From CAZVVT01 sp964630595 (GTDB lineage Bacteria; Chlamydiota; Chlamydiia; Chlamydiales; VFKH01): 64,000 nucleotides of DNA. Numbering within the stretch: position 1 is the first letter of the stretch; every line of letters starts with the position of its first letter. Position numbers and translations under genes: made by a program. Positions 8,483 to 16,911 of this stretch are shown one piece after another. The stretch spans positions 1 through 64,000 of the forward strand of contig CAZVVT010000005.1 in NCBI GenBank assembly GCA_964630595.1. The letters run 5' to 3'. A model generated the notes under the pieces. It saw nothing but the letters and a program-made list of their open reading frames with translations. It was not told the origin of the DNA and did not search any database.

Positions 8483-8898
8483 ACTCTCTCCAATCTCTCC
8501 ACAAAGCGTGTCTTGATGCCCAATTTGGCAGCCGCTCTACGCAGCGCATTTTGTGCATCTTCTTTAGGCACGTTAGCCACTTCAAAAAGGACGCGACCGG
8601 GACGCACTACGGCTACGTAGTGGTCAATGGCACCCTTTCCCTTACCCATACGGACTTCGGCAGGCTTTTTCGTGACCGGCTTATCGGGGAAAATACGAAT
8701 CCAGACCTTCCCACGACGGTTGAAGTAGCGGTTGATCGCAACGCGGCACGCTTCGATTTGGCGGTTGGTGATCCAACCACGATCTAAAGCTTGCATGCCA
8801 AAATCGCCAAAATCAACGAAATTGCCACCCTTGCTCAGGCCCGTCATGTGGCCCTTCATCATCTTACGGAACTTAGAACGCTTTGGCTGCAATGTCAT
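8479..8898 (-). CDS. rplP: 50S ribosomal protein L16
   Basis: L16 is needed for the peptidyl-transferase centre architecture and A-site tRNA binding. The 139-residue protein has LQPKRSKFRKMMKGHMTG at the start and the conserved GKGKGAIDHYVAVVRPGRVLFE (residues about 82-103). Spacing and order between rpsC and rpmC are standard. Confidence 0.97.
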   Translation of the reverse strand: MTLQPKRSKFRKMMKGHMTGLSKGGNFVDFGDFGMQALDRGWITNRQIEACRVAINRYFNRRGKVWIRIFPDKPVTKKPAEVRMGKGKGAIDHYVAVVRPGRVLFEVANVPKEDAQNALRRAAAKLGIKTRFVERLERV

Positions 8899-8901
8899 GA
8901 T

Positions 8902-9543
8902 TTAAGCCTTTCCACCAATAATTTCTTCGCCGCGATGCACCCACACCTTCACACCAATGGTGCCGTAGGTTGTCTCTGCACGGGCTGTTGCATAGTCGAC
9001 ATCGGCACGGAGCGTATGGAGAGGAATCGTTCCCTCTTTATACCACTCTGTACGGGCGATTTCTGCCCCGCCGATACGGCCAGAAACTTGTACCTTAATC
9101 CCTGCAGCTCCGCTGTCCATGGAAGACTGCAAAGCCTTCTTCATGACACGGCGGAAAGGAAGACGCTTTTCCAATTGGCGAGCAATATTCTCAGCCACCA
9201 GTTTCGCTTCCAAATCAGGGCGTTTAATCTCTTCGACTTCGATCCAGATGTCTTTGCCGAGCCACTTCTTCAGCTCCGCCTTCAAAATGTCGATCTCAGC
9301 CCCTTTTTTTCCAATCACAAGGCCGGGTCTGGCTGTGTGAATGGTGACTTCGATTTTCTCGCCACTACGCTTGAGCGTCAGGCGGGCAGTACCTTGCAGG
9401 GAGGACTTCGCCATCAGCCATTTACGGATGCGGAAGTCTTCTACGAGCAGATCGCCAAACTGTTGCTTACCGGCAAACCAGAGCGATCTCCATTTGCGGT
9501 TACGTACGAGACGAAAACTAGTTGGGCATACTTTTTGTCCCAT
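8902..9543 (-). CDS. rpsC: 30S ribosomal protein S3
   Basis: S3 lies at the mRNA entry channel. The 213-residue protein has an N-terminal KH domain with GLVIGKKGAEIDILK (about residues 74-88), and the C-terminal domain with SGRIGGAEIARTEWYKEG. It begins MGQKVCPTSFRL, matching the family start. The gene is three bases from rplV and from rplP. Confidence 0.97.
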   Translation of the reverse strand: MGQKVCPTSFRLVRNRKWRSLWFAGKQQFGDLLVEDFRIRKWLMAKSSLQGTARLTLKRSGEKIEVTIHTARPGLVIGKKGAEIDILKAELKKWLGKDIWIEVEEIKRPDLEAKLVAENIARQLEKRLPFRRVMKKALQSSMDSGAAGIKVQVSGRIGGAEIARTEWYKEGTIPLHTLRADVDYATARAETTYGTIGVKVWVHRGEEIIGGKA

Positions 9544-9546
9544 CGC

Positions 9547-9888
9547 TTACCTTCCCACCACTACTGTAAAATGACTACTTCTCTTTAAAATTGCGTGACG
9601 TCCGCCACGGTTCTTCGGTTTCGAACGCTTCAGTGTTGGACCGCCATCTACGCGCACATCAACGATGCGCAGATTTTCTGCGGAGACATCGAGCTGCATT
9701 TCTGCGTTCGCCACAGCGCTGTTCAATGTCTTGATCAGCAAACGACTTGCCTTAAGAGGGCTGAAGGTCAACTGCGTTCTTGCGTGAGGCACAGCCAAAC
9801 CACGGATCAATCCTGCAGCCAAACGGGCTTTGCGAGGACTGATGCGGATGTATTTTGTCACTGCTTTGACTTGTTCGCTGGTGGTCAT
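9547..9888 (-). CDS. rplV: 50S ribosomal protein L22
   Basis: L22 lines the polypeptide exit tunnel through its long beta-hairpin. The 113 residues show ISPRKARLAAGLIRG near the start and the hairpin region RIVDVRVDGGPTLKR followed by a basic end. The order rpsS-rplV-rpsC is canonical. Confidence 0.97.
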   Translation of the reverse strand: MTTSEQVKAVTKYIRISPRKARLAAGLIRGLAVPHARTQLTFSPLKASRLLIKTLNSAVANAEMQLDVSAENLRIVDVRVDGGPTLKRSKPKNRGGRHAILKRSSHFTVVVGR

Positions 9889-9889
9889 A

Positions 9890-10198
9890 TTATGCCCCCG
9901 CCGCTGGCGCAGCTGCTGCCGGAGCAGTCTCTGTCGCTTTTTTCAATGGGTGACCTTTGAAGGTACGTGTGGGAGAAAACTCGCCGAGCTTATGTCCCAC
10001 CATGTTCTCTGATACGAAGACGGAGATGAACTTACGTCCATTGTGTACTTCAAATGTCAATCCTACCATGTCGGGGAGGATGGTGGAACGGCGCGACCAC
10101 GTCTTAATCGGCTTTTTCGAGCCGGCAGTCACAGCCTTTTCGACCTTCTTGAGCACGTGATGCTCGACGTAGGGTCCTTTCTTTAGGGAACGTGCCAT
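9890..10198 (-). CDS. rpsS: 30S ribosomal protein S19 with an Ala/Pro tail
   Basis: S19 binds the 30S head with S13. The conserved part starts MARSLKKGPYVEHHVLKK and contains STILPDMVGLTFEVHNGRKF and GHKLGEFSPTRTFKGHP. The protein then ends in a low-complexity tail of about 16 residues (KATETAPAAAAPAAGA), giving 102 residues instead of roughly 88-92. Similar Ala/Pro tails occur in other bacterial S19 proteins, so the extension is unusual but not unique. Confidence 0.96.
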   Translation of the reverse strand: MARSLKKGPYVEHHVLKKVEKAVTAGSKKPIKTWSRRSTILPDMVGLTFEVHNGRKFISVFVSENMVGHKLGEFSPTRTFKGHPLKKATETAPAAAAPAAGA

Positions 10199-10202
10199 CT
10201 AA

Positions 10203-11045
10203 TTACTTCCTTCGATCCTTGACGATCATCCAAGTGGACTTGGACGGTTTTCTCGTCTTCTTACCTTTTGTCTGCAGCGACCATGGGGTCTGAGGGATGT
10301 AGCCGTTGTGCTTTCCTTCACCACCACCATGGGGGTGGTCAACGGGGTTCATCGCTGTACCACGGACGGTAGGACGAATCCCCATCCAGCGGCGACGGCC
10401 CGCTTTTCCTTCCACGCGCAGGTTGTGTTCGGGATTAGAAATCACCCCGAATGTAGCTTTGCAATTTTCATTGATCAGGCGAATTTCGCCGGAAGGCATA
10501 CGAAGAGTGACATGTCCACCGCTTCTCGCCATCAGCTGAGCCGACAGTCCTGCTGAGCGAACCAGCTTTCCACCGCGTCCGGGAACCATCTCGATGTTGT
10601 GCACGAAACAGCCCAGCGGCATATCTTTCATGCGCATGCAGCATCCCACTTCGAAGGGCGCCTCATCGCTGGTGATCACACTATCGCCTGCTTTGAGCCC
10701 TTGGGGCGCAATGATGTAGCGCTTTTCGCCATCGATGTAATGGAGCAGAGCGATGTGCGCGGAGCGATTGGGATCGTATTCGATCGTCGCCACTTTTGCA
10801 GGGATCCCCTCTTTATCGCGCTTGAAATCCACGATACGGATAAAGCGCTTATGTCCACCGCCGATATGGCGTGTAGTAATGTGACCGTTGTTGTTACGGC
10901 CGCCGGTGCGCATCTTTGCCACGAGCAGAGAACGCTCGGGACGAATACGCTCGCCGGTTTCTGGGTGAACGCGCGTCAGTTGCTCTAGCTTAGGAAGCAC
11001 GAGCTGACGGGTTCCGGGGGTCATCGGACGAAAATGTTTCAACAT
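10203..11045 (-). CDS. rplB: 50S ribosomal protein L2
   Basis: L2 is essential for subunit association and the peptidyl-transferase centre. The 280-residue protein has the SH3-like and OB-like halves and the signature NPVDHPHGGGEGKHNG, which carries the conserved His. The frame is open to 11126, but the ATG at 11045 (MLKHFRPMTPGTRQL) is the family start and lies just after the rplW stop. A longer product would overlap rplW by about 80 bases. Confidence 0.96.
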   Translation of the reverse strand: MLKHFRPMTPGTRQLVLPKLEQLTRVHPETGERIRPERSLLVAKMRTGGRNNNGHITTRHIGGGHKRFIRIVDFKRDKEGIPAKVATIEYDPNRSAHIALLHYIDGEKRYIIAPQGLKAGDSVITSDEAPFEVGCCMRMKDMPLGCFVHNIEMVPGRGGKLVRSAGLSAQLMARSGGHVTLRMPSGEIRLINENCKATFGVISNPEHNLRVEGKAGRRRWMGIRPTVRGTAMNPVDHPHGGGEGKHNGYIPQTPWSLQTKGKKTRKPSKSTWMIVKDRRK

Positions 11046-11046
11046 A

Positions 11047-11379
11047 TTACACCCCTTCCAAACGGTCGCCCTTTTCCAGGGTAACGATCGCCTTTTTAAA
11101 CGCTGCCTTTGTTCCCGGACGTCCACGACGCATACCGGTCTTCTTCGGCTTCACTTGGATTGTGTTTACTGCAAGAACGCGAATCTTCTGCTCGCTGTAG
11201 ATCTCTTCCAACGCAAGACGAATCTCCTGCTTGTTGGCAGCTGTATCTACAAGAAAGACATACTTGGGATTCTCGAACTTCTTCAGAGACTTGTTGCTTT
11301 CTGCCGTCGCCAAACCTTCTAAGACGGTTGCCTTTTCGGTAACGTAGCGCGACTTGATGACTTGATAGGGACTCTTCAT
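11047..11379 (-). CDS. rplW: 50S ribosomal protein L23
   Basis: L23 surrounds the tunnel exit and docks trigger factor and SRP. The 110 residues include YVTEKATVLEG, the hydrophobic strand KYVFLVDTAANKQEIRLALE and the VNTIQVKPKKTGMRRGRPGTK loop. It has a short insertion after the first helix compared with E. coli. Gaps to rplD and rplB are one base each. Confidence 0.96.
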   Translation of the reverse strand: MKSPYQVIKSRYVTEKATVLEGLATAESNKSLKKFENPKYVFLVDTAANKQEIRLALEEIYSEQKIRVLAVNTIQVKPKKTGMRRGRPGTKAAFKKAIVTLEKGDRLEGV

Positions 11380-11380
11380 A

Positions 11381-12058
11381 TTACCCCACCCACTGAACTA
11401 AATCGTTTAATGCTTTCTCGGTGATCACAACATCATGAGCGAGGATGTAATCTAAACCGGATGTATTGGTGAGCAAACGCATGGTTGCCCCCTCGAGGTT
11501 GCGCACTGATTTCACGAAGCTGTCGTGCTCTTGGCTCTGCACTTGGAAGGAGAAATTCTCCCCACCGAACTCGATGGAGTCGTAGCTTGCTTCCACGACA
11601 AAGAGGATGCGGCGACCCAAAGAGAGTTTCTCTTTGAACTGCGCTACTCGGCTTGTCTTGGGAGCGTCCATAACAGTCGATTCGATCACGTGCAGTTTAC
11701 CCGCTTCGATCTTGTCCGACAAAAGCTTGCGAATTGCAAGACGCTTCTGCTTCTTATTGACCTTTACGTGCTGATCGAATTTTGGCTTGGGACCAAAGAC
11801 GCGACCGCCCCCTTTATACTGGGGAGCTGCTAGCGATCCCTGACGGGAACGGCCTTGACCCTTCTGAGGGTGCGGCTTTTGTGTCGAGTGAGAGACTTCG
11901 GAGCGTCCCTTGGTATTTGCTGACCACTGGCGTGCGTTGGCACGAATGGCCACAATGTAGTCCTTAATCAACTGCCCAGAAACATCTACTTCTTTCAGGC
12001 ACTCGGGAACGGCTACTTGTCCCACTTCTTCAGCGGCGAGGTTATATTTTTTCAACAT
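11381..12058 (-). CDS. rplD: 50S ribosomal protein L4
   Basis: L4 reaches into the exit tunnel through its extended loop. The 225-residue protein has the tunnel loop region with RSEVSHSTQKPHPQKGQGRS-like residues (about 69-88) and FGPKPKFDQHVKVNKKQKRL. The C-terminal half is the globular Rossmann-like part. In some bacteria L4 autoregulates the S10 operon; no leader of that kind is recognised here. Confidence 0.96.
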   Translation of the reverse strand: MLKKYNLAAEEVGQVAVPECLKEVDVSGQLIKDYIVAIRANARQWSANTKGRSEVSHSTQKPHPQKGQGRSRQGSLAAPQYKGGGRVFGPKPKFDQHVKVNKKQKRLAIRKLLSDKIEAGKLHVIESTVMDAPKTSRVAQFKEKLSLGRRILFVVEASYDSIEFGGENFSFQVQSQEHDSFVKSVRNLEGATMRLLTNTSGLDYILAHDVVITEKALNDLVQWVG

Positions 12059-12065
12059 GGCTCAC

Positions 12066-12725
12066 CTATTTCTTCTTCGCTGCCACTTTTTTCTTGCGCT
12101 TCACGGCGGGCTGTACCACCACGAACGCACCTTTCGCACCTGGAATAGCCCCTTTTACAAGGATCAATCCGCGTTCTTTATCAACGAGAACGACTTTCAG
12201 GCTCTGTACAGTCTTTAGATCGCCACCCATACGGCTAGCGCGTTTACCACCGGGAAGGCAACGACCGGGTGTCGAGCGCATACCAATCGAACCGGCATGG
12301 CGGTGGAAACCAGAGCCGTGTGCAGCAGGACCACCGGCAAAGCCGTGGAGCTTCATCACACCCTGATACCCTTTTCCTTTTGAAACGGACTGAACGTCGA
12401 CAAACGATACGCCTTCAAACAGCTCGACAGTCAGCTCCTGACCCACAGCAAATTCTTCCGTCTTCGCCACGCGCGTCTCGCCCAAGTGCCTTTTTACAGC
12501 CACATTTGCCTTCGCAAAGTGCCCTTGCAGGGGCTTTGAAACGTTTTTTGGACGAATCACACCGGTGCCTAATTGCAAAGCGGTATAGCCATCTGTATCC
12601 AAATTCTTAATCTGGCAAATCACATTGGGATCAAATTGGATCAGTGTGCAAGCCGTAGCGCTGCCGTCTTCGGCAAAGCGCTGAACCATACCACACTTGG
12701 TTCCCATCAATCGAAAGTGCTCCAT
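12066..12725 (-). CDS. rplC: 50S ribosomal protein L3
   Basis: L3 is an early assembly protein whose loop reaches the peptidyl-transferase centre. The 219 residues have the signature FHRHAGSIGMRSTPGR. At the position where E. coli L3 carries the PrmB-methylated Gln (SIGQ) this protein has Met, so that modification cannot occur here. The start at 12725 has AGAGG four bases upstream. It is the first gene of the cluster; rpsJ (S10) is not next to it, as in C. trachomatis, where it is placed near fusA. Confidence 0.96.
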   Translation of the reverse strand: MEHFRLMGTKCGMVQRFAEDGSATACTLIQFDPNVICQIKNLDTDGYTALQLGTGVIRPKNVSKPLQGHFAKANVAVKRHLGETRVAKTEEFAVGQELTVELFEGVSFVDVQSVSKGKGYQGVMKLHGFAGGPAAHGSGFHRHAGSIGMRSTPGRCLPGGKRASRMGGDLKTVQSLKVVLVDKERGLILVKGAIPGAKGAFVVVQPAVKRKKKVAAKKK

Positions 12726-12883
12726 GACACCTCTAAAATATCGTCTACTAAATTTCGTTTTGTGCGCGGTCCTATACTTGAAGCAGAACCGCTAATCTCT
12801 CTTTACTGCCTTAGGCATTAAGCGATGTTCTTCGAACCGCTCATGCGAAAAAGTAAAGCAAGAGCATACATAAGATTTTCCAT
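12726..12883 (-). promoter_or_regulatory. Leader and probable promoter region of the ribosomal operon
   Basis: This 158-base gap lies before rplC, the first gene of a 24-gene minus-strand run, so a strong promoter is expected here. A minus-strand TATAGG at 12776-12771 could be a -10 element, but no good -35 is seen at 17 bases. No known L4-type leader fold or terminator was recognised. The assignment rests mainly on position. Confidence 0.3.
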
Positions 12884-13309
12884 TTATCGCAAGCGCTTTG
12901 TCGGCACCCGCACATGCGCTCCGTTGCGCAGCCGCCCCTTTCGCTTAAACCAACCCGGATCTGCCCCCTCTCCATAGGCCATCAGGTCGGTCCGCGTCGC
13001 CCCTTCCGGCAGCAGACAGGGCCCGGGGTTTTTCACCGCCCCCTCCAAAATAACGACGATCTCGCCCGGACCGGGAACCACCAGCCGACCATAAGAGACT
13101 TCTAGCCCCTTGGCTTCGGGAATGCACACTTCCACGGGATCGGCAAGATCGACCCAGCAAACCCCCTGCCTAGCCGCAGCCCCGCTGACCTCTACGGGTC
13201 TCTTCAGACTGACGAAGGTAGAATCATGGATCCAAGAAAGCACCGCGAGAAAGAGGCAGGCACCCAGCAGTCCTCCGACACCTATCAATTCTTTATTTGA
13301 AATACCCAT
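12884..13309 (-). CDS. Membrane-anchored SLBB-like protein
   Basis: A 141-residue protein with one N-terminal hydrophobic helix (about residues 10-28) and a small soluble domain. The last 60 residues read EIVVILEGAVKNPGPCLLPEG followed by a Leu/Gly segment and ending GAHVRVPTKRLR. This is the usual pattern of an SLBB or ComEA N-terminal beta-grasp domain (V-x-G-A-V-x-x-P-G ... G-D/A-x-I-x-V-P). Such domains bind polysaccharide or, in ComEA, accompany DNA uptake. No helix-hairpin-helix DNA-binding part is present. It follows a strong terminator-like hairpin that separates it from the Inc-like gene upstream. The function is inferred from fold resemblance only. Confidence 0.6.
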   Translation of the reverse strand: MGISNKELIGVGGLLGACLFLAVLSWIHDSTFVSLKRPVEVSGAAARQGVCWVDLADPVEVCIPEAKGLEVSYGRLVVPGPGEIVVILEGAVKNPGPCLLPEGATRTDLMAYGEGADPGWFKRKGRLRNGAHVRVPTKRLR

Positions 13310-13346
13310 AATAAAAATAAAAAGGCCACCTCAAAGGGTGGCCTTT
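13310..13346 (-). terminator. Strong intrinsic terminator of the Inc-like gene
   Basis: A 10-bp perfect stem (AAAGGCCACC with GGTGGCCTTT, 13321-13346) and a 6-base loop are followed on the minus strand by TTATTTTTATT. It lies 26 bases after the stop of the gene ending at 13373 and directly in front of the SLBB-like gene. Confidence 0.88.
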
Positions 13347-13372
13347 CATTTTCCTGCAATCGGCACAAAAAA

Positions 13373-14593
13373 TTACATCATACCGGATGCAGCACCTGCT
13401 CCAGCACCACCACCTGTCGTCTGCTCCGCGGCATCGCCACCAACGCCACCAACAAGATCTGGAGGCGCTCCCAAAGCTGCTACTCGACCACCGCCAGCAG
13501 CACCGCCACCAAGACGACCATCTCTCCTTGCTTTCTCTACTGCGTCTTCTTCAACCGCTTTGACTGCAGTGAGAATTGGCATGCTTTGAACTTTCTCAAA
13601 GAGATCTTGCTTCTCGCGATCTTCAAAATTGATCTTCGATCTGTAAACAAAGAGATAACTCATTGCGATACGCCCCAGCTCAATCGCCAGAGAGAGGAAA
13701 GCTATGGAGGCAATGACGGCAATACCAATGGGGTTGGTCAGAGCGGCAATAGCGAAGACCGCTCCAACAATCCCCGCAATGATGGCACCGGCAGCAAGCC
13801 ATTGAGAGGCTGTAGAAAGGGATTTGCTCAGGACCTCTTTGGCCGCGTTGTGCACAGCAACATCGTGTTTTTTCACGAGTTCTACCCAGCCCTGTACTTG
13901 TGCCACCCAAGTTCGCTTGACCACAGGATCATTGAGATCAGAACGATTTTTGACATCTAATAATTCTTCCCCAATCTCCAACAACGCTGCAAGCTTTCCT
14001 TCGTGATGGTTCATAAGGAGACGGCTCTCAACAGCCTCCCAAATGTTGAGTCCACCAGAAAGAAGAAAGCTTGCTGCAAGTACAGGCTGCTGCGACATCA
14101 GAACGTCGGTAGGAAGTGCGGGGCAGGCGCGGAAAGCAGTCAGAGTATTGATGTCTGAAATAGCATCGGCATATCCAAAACCAAAGAAGTTCACTACAGC
14201 ACGTAGAGCATGACGAGTTCTCTCCGCTGCTATAGAACTCACCAGTGTTCCCTCTCCCGCTTCACTATCCGCAGGGTTAACCGCGAAGAAAAGCGCCATT
14301 GCAGCGTAATAGACATCCTCTAAAGTGCTTAAGAAGTCGAAGCTCGCCGCAACTCCATTGGCAACATTTGTCACTCGCCCAGCCACGCCCACATTGACGT
14401 GCTCGCCTATTGTGCTATTGATAGGATCCAGCGCAGCTGCAAATTTTGCTGCTGCTGCAGTAGTCGCAGCGGTTTTTTCTAGCGCTCGTCGACTTCCTGC
14501 TAACCCGTTTGCACCGGTAACTGAAAGACCCCAATTTCCATTGAGAGTGATCCCCGCCGCTCTTGCTACGCTAACACCTGCACCCATACCCAC
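13373..14593 (-). CDS. Putative inclusion-membrane (Inc-like) protein 1
   Basis: A 406-residue protein of no recognised enzyme family. Its clear feature is a two-lobed hydrophobic domain: helices at about residues 265-285 and 288-315 joined by a short turn (ALTNPIG). This is the hallmark of chlamydial Inc proteins, which type III secretion inserts into the vacuole membrane. The N-terminal half is Ala/Gly-rich with amphipathic segments. The C-terminus is a Gly/Ala/Pro tail rich in GGG. A segment around 171-193 (LLSGGLNIWEAVESR) resembles LGLAGMGIVWGVEAHR in the next gene, so the two are probably tandem paralogs. It sits between rplC and fmt, the slot of Cap1/CT529 in C. trachomatis. Secretion and localisation are inferred, not shown. 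Confidence 0.6.
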   Translation of the reverse strand: MGMGAGVSVARAAGITLNGNWGLSVTGANGLAGSRRALEKTAATTAAAAKFAAALDPINSTIGEHVNVGVAGRVTNVANGVAASFDFLSTLEDVYYAAMALFFAVNPADSEAGEGTLVSSIAAERTRHALRAVVNFFGFGYADAISDINTLTAFRACPALPTDVLMSQQPVLAASFLLSGGLNIWEAVESRLLMNHHEGKLAALLEIGEELLDVKNRSDLNDPVVKRTWVAQVQGWVELVKKHDVAVHNAAKEVLSKSLSTASQWLAAGAIIAGIVGAVFAIAALTNPIGIAVIASIAFLSLAIELGRIAMSYLFVYRSKINFEDREKQDLFEKVQSMPILTAVKAVEEDAVEKARRDGRLGGGAAGGGRVAALGAPPDLVGGVGGDAAEQTTGGGAGAGAASGMM

Positions 14594-14634
14594 ATCCTTG
14601 TTCTGTGACCCACCATTGGGGATTCAAGAAAGTT

Positions 14635-14660
14635 AGTATACGGAATCGATTGTAAATTCC
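14635..14660 (-). promoter_or_regulatory. Promoter with adjoining inverted repeat, Inc-like gene 1
   Basis: On the minus strand TATACT (14640-14635) is a good -10 hexamer about 40 bases before the start. Directly upstream lies an inverted repeat with GGAAT and ATTCC arms (14642-14660, 9-base centre) where the -35 spacer would be. This arrangement could bind a stage-specific regulator. No convincing -35 hexamer is visible. Confidence 0.4.
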
Positions 14661-14694
14661 ATGTAAAGATTTTGACGGACTCAAAAACTAAGAG

Positions 14695-15942
14695 TTACGC
14701 TGCAGCGCCTACCACCAACTGGCGAGCGAAAATCTGCTGGATCTGCTCTGGGGCAATCTGGTTATGCTCGACAAAACGGGCTTCGAGTGCTCGAGCTCTC
14801 AGCTCTAATCTGATCCTATTCCCTTGCGCTACGAGATCAACCTCTGTCGCAGCTGCACCAGCAGCGGCTCCTCCTGAAGCAGGATCTTCTTCACCCGCAG
14901 CTTCACGTGCCGCATCACGAGCCGTTACCCACGCCTCATTGACCTGCGCGCGTGCATTCTGAGCAGCTTCAAGCAATGCCTGATTGTCAGTGGCAACAAA
15001 CTTAACCCCTTGAGCCTTACTCCACAGAGAGGCAATCGATTTTACCACTTCGAGTAGTGCAGCGATGGCACCCACAATGCCTAATATGATCAAAGAATAG
15101 GGGTTGGCCAGCAATGTAATTCCCAAAGTCAGCGCCAGAATCGTGCATGCAACGACTGTAATGATGACAGCAGCTGCTGTTAGCTTGGAAGTTGCTGCAA
15201 CAATCTTCCAATCCCGCTTACGATTCGCCTCTTCGGCCTCTTTCGCCAAGCTAATTGCTTGATTAGCAAAGGTTTGTGCTTCTGCAACCAGTTGTACAGC
15301 GGCCGTGCCCGGAAGAGGAACGCCGTTTGCATCCAATTCCTGTGGGTTCACGCTGTATGCCAACGCTAGGGCTTCGCTCCATAAGCCTTGTGCTTGCTGG
15401 CGCTTGCGCTGCACAGCGCCCTGTTCGCGGTGCGCTTCTACGCCCCACACAATACCCATTCCTGCAAGCCCGAGAGCACTGAAGACGTTGCCCGCTAGAC
15501 CTACTTCGCGAGGAAGCTTAACACCCATGTGACCGGCCACGAATTTGGCGTCGGCGATGAGCTCTCCACCAAATGTTCCCGCTGCTGCCAACGCGAAAGC
15601 GATATCGGTTCCTTCACCGGTGCGTGCCGCTTTGATCGTAGAGCTGGCTACTTTCAACCCCGATGCAACTGTTCCAAGAGGGGCAAATCCAGCAGCCACT
15701 GTCTCCGTAGTAGCCATTCCTCTTCCACCAAAGGCAGCTAAAGGGGCATCTTCCGTCAGCATTCCAATGCCGCGCGTAACTCTAAAAGCACCATCAATCG
15801 TACGAGCGATTTTTTTCAAGATGCCGACTTTTTCAAACCCCTCCGCGACATGATGGATTCCCCTGTCGAGGTGATTTCTTTCGCCGTTATCCAAACTCCA
15901 ACCACTCACTCTGTATGATACGACGCCCATAATCTCGGTCAT
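14695..15942 (-). CDS. Putative inclusion-membrane (Inc-like) protein 2
   Basis: A 415-residue protein with a two-lobed hydrophobic domain at about residues 254-280 and 282-302 (turn ANPYS), followed by an Ala/Glu-rich helical tail. Further hydrophobic or amphipathic stretches occur at about 84-125 and 148-168. The layout matches the neighbouring gene and Cap1-type Inc proteins. Two starts are possible. ATG at 15942 has AGGA directly against it; ATG at 15930 (MGVVSYRV) has it 12 bases upstream. It follows fmt after about 50 bases with a weak AT-rich terminator between them. Host-membrane insertion is an inference from the domain shape and the locus. Confidence 0.6.
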   Translation of the reverse strand: MTEIMGVVSYRVSGWSLDNGERNHLDRGIHHVAEGFEKVGILKKIARTIDGAFRVTRGIGMLTEDAPLAAFGGRGMATTETVAAGFAPLGTVASGLKVASSTIKAARTGEGTDIAFALAAAGTFGGELIADAKFVAGHMGVKLPREVGLAGNVFSALGLAGMGIVWGVEAHREQGAVQRKRQQAQGLWSEALALAYSVNPQELDANGVPLPGTAAVQLVAEAQTFANQAISLAKEAEEANRKRDWKIVAATSKLTAAAVIITVVACTILALTLGITLLANPYSLIILGIVGAIAALLEVVKSIASLWSKAQGVKFVATDNQALLEAAQNARAQVNEAWVTARDAAREAAGEEDPASGGAAAGAAATEVDLVAQGNRIRLELRARALEARFVEHNQIAPEQIQQIFARQLVVGAAA

Positions 15943-15947
15943 TCCTT

Positions 15948-15971
15948 AAAAAAAAATTTATTAGGGAATAA
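15948..15971 (-). terminator. Weak AT-rich terminator after fmt
   Basis: On the minus strand TTATT-CCCT-AATAA (15971-15958) is followed by a run of nine T residues. The stem is short and AT-rich, so read-through into the Inc-like gene is possible. Confidence 0.4.
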
Positions 15972-15993
15972 TAGTAACAGGTATTTAAGGTTT

Positions 15994-16911
15994 CTATAAA
16001 GGAAAAAGGACAGCAGAGAGTGGATAGCCCAGAATAAATGAGCTTGCGTGAGTTGCTGCTTTGCCTTCGAGCTGAACGACTTGCAAATCCAGAGCCCCCT
16101 CTCCACAAGCAACTGTAATGCCCTCTTTGCTCCACTCTAGGATTTGTCCGGGCGCGCCAGAAGCAGATCGCGGGGCCGTTTTGAGCACTTTGAGGCGCAG
16201 CTTTTTGCCGCGGATTTCGATCCACGTCCAAGCACCCGGGGCCGGTGTGCAGCCGCGGGCCAAATTGTGCAGAGTGGAAGCTGGCAGGCGAAAATCCAGA
16301 AATGCTTGCTCTAGTTCGATCTTGGGAGCGTAGGTCGCCTTTGCGTGGTCTTGCGGCACGCCGAGCGGCATGAGGCGCAAGACATCGAGAAGAGCGGGAA
16401 TGCCCAACTCAAGCAGGCGCTGCGAGAGCTCCTCGGCATTCATTTCGGGATCGATCGGGCAGCTCACCTGCTTGAGAATATCCCCCTCATCCATGGCAAG
16501 ACTCATCCGCTGGATCGTGACCCCTGTCGTGGCCTCTCCACGAATGAGCGCCCACTGAATCGGCGCTGCGCCGCGCAAATGGGGCAGCAAGCTTGCGTGC
16601 ACGTTGATCGCCGGGGCTACATCGAGCAGCGCTTGACGCAGGATCTGCCCGTAGGCAACTACCACCATCAGCTGCGGCGCGCAATCCGCCACTGCTTGGA
16701 TGAAAGCAGGATCACTTGCTTTAACAGGCTGCAGAAGAGGAATCTGGTGGCGCAAAGCCACCTCCTTCGTCGGGCAAGGCGTTGGTGCACCGCTACGCCC
16801 TTTCGGCTTATCCGGCTGCGTGACGACAAGCTCTGGAACAAACCCTTCCTTGATGAGCGCCTCGAGAGTGCGCGCAGCAAAAAGAGGAGTGCCAAAGAAA
16901 ACAAACCTCAT
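15994..16911 (-). CDS. fmt: Methionyl-tRNA formyltransferase
   Basis: Formylates initiator Met-tRNA using 10-formyl-tetrahydrofolate. The 305-residue protein has the Rossmann start MRFVFFGTPLFAARTL, the catalytic stretch INVHASLLPHLRGAAPIQWA (residues about 102-121, with the Asn-His pair) and the C-terminal OB-like domain. The start overlaps the lpxA stop by four bases. It is the last gene of the lipid A operon, as in C. trachomatis (CT530-CT533). Confidence 0.97.
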   Translation of the reverse strand: MRFVFFGTPLFAARTLEALIKEGFVPELVVTQPDKPKGRSGAPTPCPTKEVALRHQIPLLQPVKASDPAFIQAVADCAPQLMVVVAYGQILRQALLDVAPAINVHASLLPHLRGAAPIQWALIRGEATTGVTIQRMSLAMDEGDILKQVSCPIDPEMNAEELSQRLLELGIPALLDVLRLMPLGVPQDHAKATYAPKIELEQAFLDFRLPASTLHNLARGCTPAPGAWTWIEIRGKKLRLKVLKTAPRSASGAPGQILEWSKEGITVACGEGALDLQVVQLEGKAATHASSFILGYPLSAVLFPL

